From an uncultured Duganella sp. (GTDB taxonomy: Bacteria; Pseudomonadota; Gammaproteobacteria; Burkholderiales; Burkholderiaceae), in contig CAMLRG010000206.1 in the NCBI GenBank assembly GCA_946482335.1, positions 1 through 9,751 on the forward strand: 9,751 nucleotides of DNA. The letters run 5' to 3'. Positions 6,948 through 9,751 of the stretch are shown here, piece after piece (the stretch's first letter is position 1; every line of letters starts with the position of its first letter). The notes beneath the pieces are model-generated. The model did no database searches, had not been told where the DNA came from, and saw only the letters and a program-made list of their open reading frames with translations. A program made the translations under genes and the position numbers.

Positions 6948-7215
6948 TTCCCGGCACGGGCAGCGGATTACCTGAGTCGAGACTGTCTACCCAGGCCTGG
7001 ACGGCTTCATGATCTACCAAATTTCCTGATTCAGCGTCCGCCATTGCCTCGCGCGTCAATCGTTCACGCTCTTGTTCCTGGTCAAGCCACGCCGCAAGTG
7101 CCTGCTTCACGATCCACCCGCGTGAACGATCGAGGCGTTCAGCCATGTGGTCGATCCTTTCGGCTAACGCAAGTGGCACGTGGGCCGTCAATACTTTTGT
7201 GCCGCTGTCTGCCAT
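6937..7215 (-). CDS. ParD/CopG-like ribbon-helix-helix antitoxin, orphaned
   Basis: A 92-residue protein. Residues 6-45 fit a ribbon-helix-helix fold: beta-strand TKVLTAHVPLALAERI, helix A HMAERLDRSRGWIVKQALAA with the S-R-G-W-I-V motif characteristic of CopG/ParD antitoxins, then an acidic C-terminal tail (EQERERLTREAMADAESG, ending VDSLDSGNPLPVP) that would wrap the toxin. ParD-like proteins repress their own operon as dimers and neutralise ParE. The start ATG (7215) has GGGGG just upstream. Directly downstream, overlapping by 11 nt, only the first 21 codons of a parE gene survive, so this antitoxin is an orphan. It may persist as a transcriptional repressor or as protection against related toxins; that is inference. 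Confidence 0.87.
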   Translation of the reverse strand: MADSGTKVLTAHVPLALAERIDHMAERLDRSRGWIVKQALAAWLDQEQERERLTREAMADAESGNLVDHEAVQAWVDSLDSGNPLPVPGNAT

Positions 7216-7246
7216 TGCTCCCCCAGTTCATGCAGATTCACTTTTG

Positions 7247-7275
7247 ATCGTAGTTAATCGCGAGCGATCATTCAA
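7247..7275 (-). promoter_or_regulatory. Putative parD promoter with operator between -35 and -10
   Basis: On the minus strand TTGAAT (7275-7270) and TACGAT (7252-7247) are separated by 17 bases, each with 4 of 6 consensus matches. Between them lies the inverted repeat ATCGC-TC-GCGAT (7268-7257), a position where binding by a ribbon-helix-helix autorepressor would block RNA polymerase. The gene starts at 7215. The box scores are modest, so confidence rests mainly on the palindrome's placement. A further small hairpin, ACTTTG-CTA-CAAAGT, lies at 7296-7310. Confidence 0.45.
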
Positions 7276-7345
7276 GTGTTGCGCGCCCGAAGCCTACTTT
7301 GCTACAAAGTGTAAGATTCCCATCCCCCTGGTAGTGTTTGCGTAA

Positions 7346-7397
7346 AAATGTGACGATCATCACGGTAATTTGCCGCACGATCGGGATAATTGCCGCA
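7346..7397 (+). promoter_or_regulatory. fecR promoter with a Crp-type site in class II position
   Basis: The site AAATGTGACGATCATCACG (from 7346) contains TGTGA (7349-7353), six bases, then TCACG (7360-7364): 9 of 10 core bases of the CRP consensus TGTGA-N6-TCACA, plus the AAA flank. GATAAT at 7385-7390 matches 5 of 6 bases of a -10 box and predicts a start near 7397. The Crp site is then centred at about -40.5, within a base of the class II optimum of -41.5. The leader is about 16 nt and contains the AGGGGA ribosome-binding site. There is no evident -35 box, as expected for an activator-dependent promoter. Confidence 0.7.
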
Positions 7398-7412
7398 AAA
7401 GGGGAAATCTAT

Positions 7413-8750
7413 ATGTTGCGTCCAATCATTCTTGCTGCTTCACTCGCACTGGCCGCCTCCGCCGCGTCCGCTGGCGAGGCAGGCAAAATCATCTTCGTCG
7501 CCGGCAATGTCCAGGTCGACGGGAAGGCAGCCACTTTGAATGGACAGGTGAACGAGGGCGAACTGCTCTCCACCGGCAGCGACGGTTACCTCTACATCCG
7601 TACTCCCGATAATGGCTTGTTCATCCTGCGCCCCGGCAGCAAGGGCCGCATCGCCACCTATCAGATCGACAAGCAGAATCCCGCCAATACCCGCGTCAAG
7701 TTGGAATTGCTGTCCGGCGTCGCCCGCAGCCAGTCCGGCGAAGCGGTGAAGCTGGCGCGCCAGAACTTCCGCTTCAACACCCCGGTGGCGGCAATCGGGG
7801 TGCGCGGCACGGACTTTACTGTATTTACCAACCAGGAAACATCGCGCGTGACCGTGTTGTCCGGTGGCATCACCGTCAGCGGTTTCGCCGGCTCCTGCAG
7901 CCCGGATGGCTCCGGCCCTTGCGAAGGTGCGGCCGCCCGCGAATTGAGTGCCGCTCAGCGCGGCTTGCAACTCCAGGTGCAAAAAGGCCAAGCCACCCCG
8001 CAGCTCCTGCAGGGCGGCGCAGCGCTGACGCCGGACGTCGTCGCGCCGCCGCGCCAAGACGAGCCGAAAAACAGCGCCGCGCACGTCGAAGTGAACCTGG
8101 ATCCCAAAAAAGATTTCCAGTTGCAAAACGCCAACAAGGATACGAACGTCCCACCGAAACCGGACCCGCTGCCGACCGATCCGATTGTAACGGTGCCGCC
8201 AGAGGTGACCGTCGATCCTAAGCCGGCAGTTCCCATGCGTGATGTCTCCTGGGGACGCTGGACCGCGCTGGCTGGTTCGCCTGCCACTTCCGGCATCAGC
8301 AAGGCTGGTGCGCAACGTATTGATCTGAATGAAAACTATGTCCTGTTCCGGGATGATGAGGACAAAGATAAGGGCAACGCTTTCGTAACACCCGAGCGCG
8401 GCAACGTCAGCTTCGTGCTGGCCGACAGCCATGCGCAGGTGCGCGATGACCGCGTCACTACCGGCAACACGCTCGCGACGCTGAAGAATGGCGTGCTGTC
8501 CTTTGATTTTGGAAAGTCAAGCTTTAACACTAGCTTTGACTTGCTGACCAGCCAGCAGGAGTCCTTCAAAATGGGCGCCACTGGCACAGTCCAGAAAGAC
8601 GGCGTTTTCTATGCGCGGGACCGGGCATTGCCGGGAGCGAATATCGGCCTGACCGGCGCTATTAAAGATCTGGAAAACGCCGCATATATTTTCCGTGGCA
8701 GCCTTGATAACAATCGCGTGGTAACCGGCGCGACGAGCTGGAAGAAGTAA
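7413..8750 (+). CDS. Secreted FecR-domain protein with C-terminal beta-barrel-like domain
   Basis: A 445-residue exported protein. A signal peptide (residues 1-20) ends AASAASA|GEAG; there is no lipobox Cys and no other membrane helix. Residues 25-155 form a FecR domain, with the hallmark FNTPVAAIGVRGTDFTVFT at 121-139 and GEAVKLARQNF before it. A Pro-rich linker (about 245-275) leads to a C-terminal domain (about 278-445) of short Gly/aromatic beta-strands: VLSFDFGKSSF, SFKMGATGTVQKDGVFYARD, NIGLTGAIKDLENAAYIFRG. This resembles the small barrel of transferrin-binding-protein-like Slam cargo; that resemblance is by eye. The ATG at 7413 with AGGGGA 7 nt upstream is preferred; an upstream in-frame TTG at 7338 lies in the Crp site and is unlikely. 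FecR domains classically relay envelope signals to membrane partners; here the CHASE2 cyclase is the likely one. A strong terminator follows. Confidence 0.87.
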   Translation: MLRPIILAASLALAASAASAGEAGKIIFVAGNVQVDGKAATLNGQVNEGELLSTGSDGYLYIRTPDNGLFILRPGSKGRIATYQIDKQNPANTRVKLELLSGVARSQSGEAVKLARQNFRFNTPVAAIGVRGTDFTVFTNQETSRVTVLSGGITVSGFAGSCSPDGSGPCEGAAARELSAAQRGLQLQVQKGQATPQLLQGGAALTPDVVAPPRQDEPKNSAAHVEVNLDPKKDFQLQNANKDTNVPPKPDPLPTDPIVTVPPEVTVDPKPAVPMRDVSWGRWTALAGSPATSGISKAGAQRIDLNENYVLFRDDEDKDKGNAFVTPERGNVSFVLADSHAQVRDDRVTTGNTLATLKNGVLSFDFGKSSFNTSFDLLTSQQESFKMGATGTVQKDGVFYARDRALPGANIGLTGAIKDLENAAYIFRGSLDNNRVVTGATSWKK

Positions 8751-8778
8751 CGTTTGAAATCAATGACTTGCATGAAAG

Positions 8779-8802
8779 AGCCCGCTTTAAAGCGGGCTTT
8801 TT
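8779..8802 (+). terminator. Rho-independent terminator of fecR
   Basis: AGCCCGCT (8779-8786), loop TTAA, AGCGGGCT (8791-8798), followed immediately by a run of five T residues from 8798. A GAAAG stretch precedes the stem, so it may also work weakly on the other strand. It lies 28 nt after the fecR stop codon and separates fecR from the DUF4214 transcription unit. Confidence 0.92.
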
Positions 8803-8973
8803 GTTAGATTGTGAGAGATTTAAAGCTGTTTGCGCCCAGACATCTCTCATTTAGTTGGGTTGACGCGCCACAATGGGGCGTTAAATATTGATTTATCCAC
8901 AGCCTTCTCCCATAATGGCCGCGCGGTAAATCTATGTCGCAAAACAGCAAAAAAAGTGGAAGTTTCTGCAGGT

Positions 8974-9026
8974 GGGTGTGATGACCGTCACATTTTTCCC
9001 TGGGTGCTTCTGCGATGATTCGGTGG
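8974..9026 (+). promoter_or_regulatory. DUF4214 gene promoter with a perfect Crp consensus site
   Basis: TGTGA (8977-8981), six bases TGACCG, then TCACA (8988-8992) is a perfect TGTGA-N6-TCACA core, with TTT following as in the E. coli consensus flank. An extended -10 element, TG-C-GATGAT (9011-9019; 4 of 6 hexamer bases), predicts a start at about 9026. The Crp site is then centred at exactly -41.5, the class II position. No -35 box is seen. The interval 8803-8973 between the fecR terminator and this site is AT-richer and holds no gene I can support. Confidence 0.7.
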
Positions 9027-9061
9027 CCGACTTGCGGGATGCGCAAGGTCGCGTCGCCGAA
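9019..9061 (+). promoter_or_regulatory. Long leader hairpin upstream of the DUF4214 gene
   Basis: The sequence can fold as an 18-bp stem: TTCGGTGGC (9019-9027) with GTCGCCGAA (9053-9061) including two G-U pairs, CGAC (9028-9031) with GTCG (9048-9051), and TTGCG (9032-9036) with CGCAA (9042-9046), loop GGATG, and single-base bulges at 9047 and 9052. It is followed by GCGTTTTC and an AT-rich stretch before the ribosome-binding site AGGAG (9079-9083). If transcription starts at 9026 the lower stem is partly lost. It could stabilise the mRNA, as in highly expressed surface-protein genes, or act as a weak attenuator. Confidence 0.5.
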
Positions 9062-9090
9062 GCGTTTTCAATTTAATTAGGAGCTTTTCA

Positions 9091-9751
9091 ATGGCTACAA
9101 ATATCGACAAAGTACAACAGCTGTACGTTGCCTATTTCAACCGTCCAGCTGATGTTGCTGGTCTGAATTTCTGGGTTGGCGCGCTGGCAAGTGGCGTGTC
9201 CTCCGACGTGATCGCCGCTGAGTTCGCAAAGCAAGCTGAATACACCGCCCTGTTCGCAGGCAAAGGCGCTGAGTCGGTCATCAACACCGTGTACATGAAC
9301 ATGTTCGGCCGCACCGCTGAGAAGGCTGCTCTGGACTTCTACGGTCCTTTGGTTCAGAACGGTACCATCACCATCGACAAGGTTGTGCTGGACATCGTTA
9401 AGGGTGCACAAGGCACCGACGCTGAAGCATACGAAAACAAAGTAGCTGCTTCTAAAGCTTTCACCGTTGAGCTGGATACCGCCGGCAACGAAGCTGAGCG
9501 TCTGGCGTACGCCTCTGGCGACACCAAGGTTCTGACCGTCGCAAAGAACTGGCTGGCTACTGTTACCACGGATGCTAGCCTGACCTCCGCTCTGGCAGTT
9601 GTTGCAGCTACCGCTGATTCGCTGGTTGTGGCTAACACCCCGGCACAAACCTTCACCCTGACCGCAGGCGTGGACTCCTTCCTGGGCGCGGTGGGCAACG
9701 ATACCTTCAACGCTCTGCCAAGCGCGACCAATGCTGACACCCTGTCCGCAC
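9091..9751 (+). CDS. DUF4214-domain surface (S-layer/RTX-like) protein, N-terminal part
   Basis: The frame is open from the ATG at 9091 to the window end (220 residues), with AGGAG 7 nt before the start. Residues 5-125 form a DUF4214 region that looks internally duplicated: LYVAYFNRPADVAGLNFWVG and VYMNMFGRTAEKAALDFYGP align, each followed by a helical segment. From about 185 the sequence changes to TFTLTAGVDSFLGAVGNDTF, the Thr/Asp/Gly-rich start of a beta-roll type region seen in S-layer-like and type I-secreted proteins. No N-terminal signal peptide and no Cys are present, which fits type I secretion via a C-terminal signal outside the window. Codon choice (many GCT, GTT, ACC, AAC, CTG) differs from the GC-rich neighbours and suggests strong expression. 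Its promoter has a perfect Crp site. The exact function, surface layer or adhesin, is not determined. Confidence 0.82.
   Translation, partial: MATNIDKVQQLYVAYFNRPADVAGLNFWVGALASGVSSDVIAAEFAKQAEYTALFAGKGAESVINTVYMNMFGRTAEKAALDFYGPLVQNGTITIDKVVLDIVKGAQGTDAEAYENKVAASKAFTVELDTAGNEAERLAYASGDTKVLTVAKNWLATVTTDASLTSALAVVAATADSLVVANTPAQTFTLTAGVDSFLGAVGNDTFNALPSATNADTLSA

Noticed and set aside
6897..7247. 116-codon open frame on the plus strand over the parD-like gene
   Set aside because: Antisense to parD, composed of Pro/Arg/Leu-rich sequence without a family match.
7440..8432. 330-codon open frame on the minus strand
   Set aside because: Antisense to fecR, which has a signal peptide, FecR motif, ribosome-binding site and terminator; the shadow has none of these.
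8810..8820. TGTGA half-site just after the fecR terminator
   Set aside because: The second half (expected TCACA after six bases) is absent; it is not a Crp site.
8893..8901. Perfect DnaA box TTATCCACA
   Set aside because: Only one copy was seen, with no cluster, no AT-rich repeats and no dnaA or dnaN nearby, so a replication origin is not supported.
9088..9648. 186-codon and 128-codon open frames on the minus strand
   Set aside because: Both are antisense to the DUF4214 gene, which has a clear start, ribosome-binding site and family match.

Overview
The window reads as a chromosomal segment of a GC-rich betaproteobacterium. The protein families (CHASE2 cyclase, FecR-domain protein, DUF4214 surface protein, Wzm/Wzt exporter) and the style of the intergenic palindromes suggest Oxalobacteraceae (Massilia, Duganella or Janthinobacterium type). 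This assignment is inference from gene content; no rRNA or marker gene is present.

Layout. (1) 1-1110, minus strand: the 5' part of a polysaccharide ABC-exporter ATPase (Wzt-like) and the complete Wzm-like permease, overlapping as TAATG. A promoter with a perfect TATAAT and a palindrome near -42 lies upstream. (2) 1208-1409: two diverged copies of a bipartite palindromic repeat. (3) 1413-5656, minus strand: a compact four-gene operon reading cyclase, Slam-like outer-membrane barrel, VanZ-like protein, Crp-family regulator. (4) 5888-7215: a lower-GC toxin-antitoxin island. It holds an intact higBA pair, the 5' stub of a second higA, the 5' stub of a parE toxin, and an intact parD-like antitoxin. 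(5) 7413-8750, plus strand: a secreted FecR-domain protein with its own terminator. (6) 9091 to the window edge, plus strand: the N-terminal 220 residues of a DUF4214/S-layer-like protein.

How the genes may work together. The cyclase carries all the residues expected of a class III adenylate cyclase behind a periplasmic CHASE2 sensor. The last gene of its operon is a Crp homologue that keeps the DNA-reading residues of E. coli CRP. TGTGA-N6-TCAC(A/G) sites, one of them a perfect consensus, lie at about -41 relative to plausible -10 boxes upstream of both fecR and the DUF4214 gene. I therefore propose a self-contained circuit: an envelope signal sensed through FecR/CHASE2 leads to cAMP, then Crp, then activation of fecR and of a surface-layer gene. 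The outer-membrane protein looks like a Slam-type translocator, and the C-terminal half of the FecR protein looks like the small beta-barrel of Slam cargo, so the FecR protein may be exported by its neighbour. The toxin-antitoxin island separates fecR from the cyclase operon and looks like a later insertion that has partly decayed. The circuit and the cargo relation are inferences from sequence motifs and need experimental or comparative tests.
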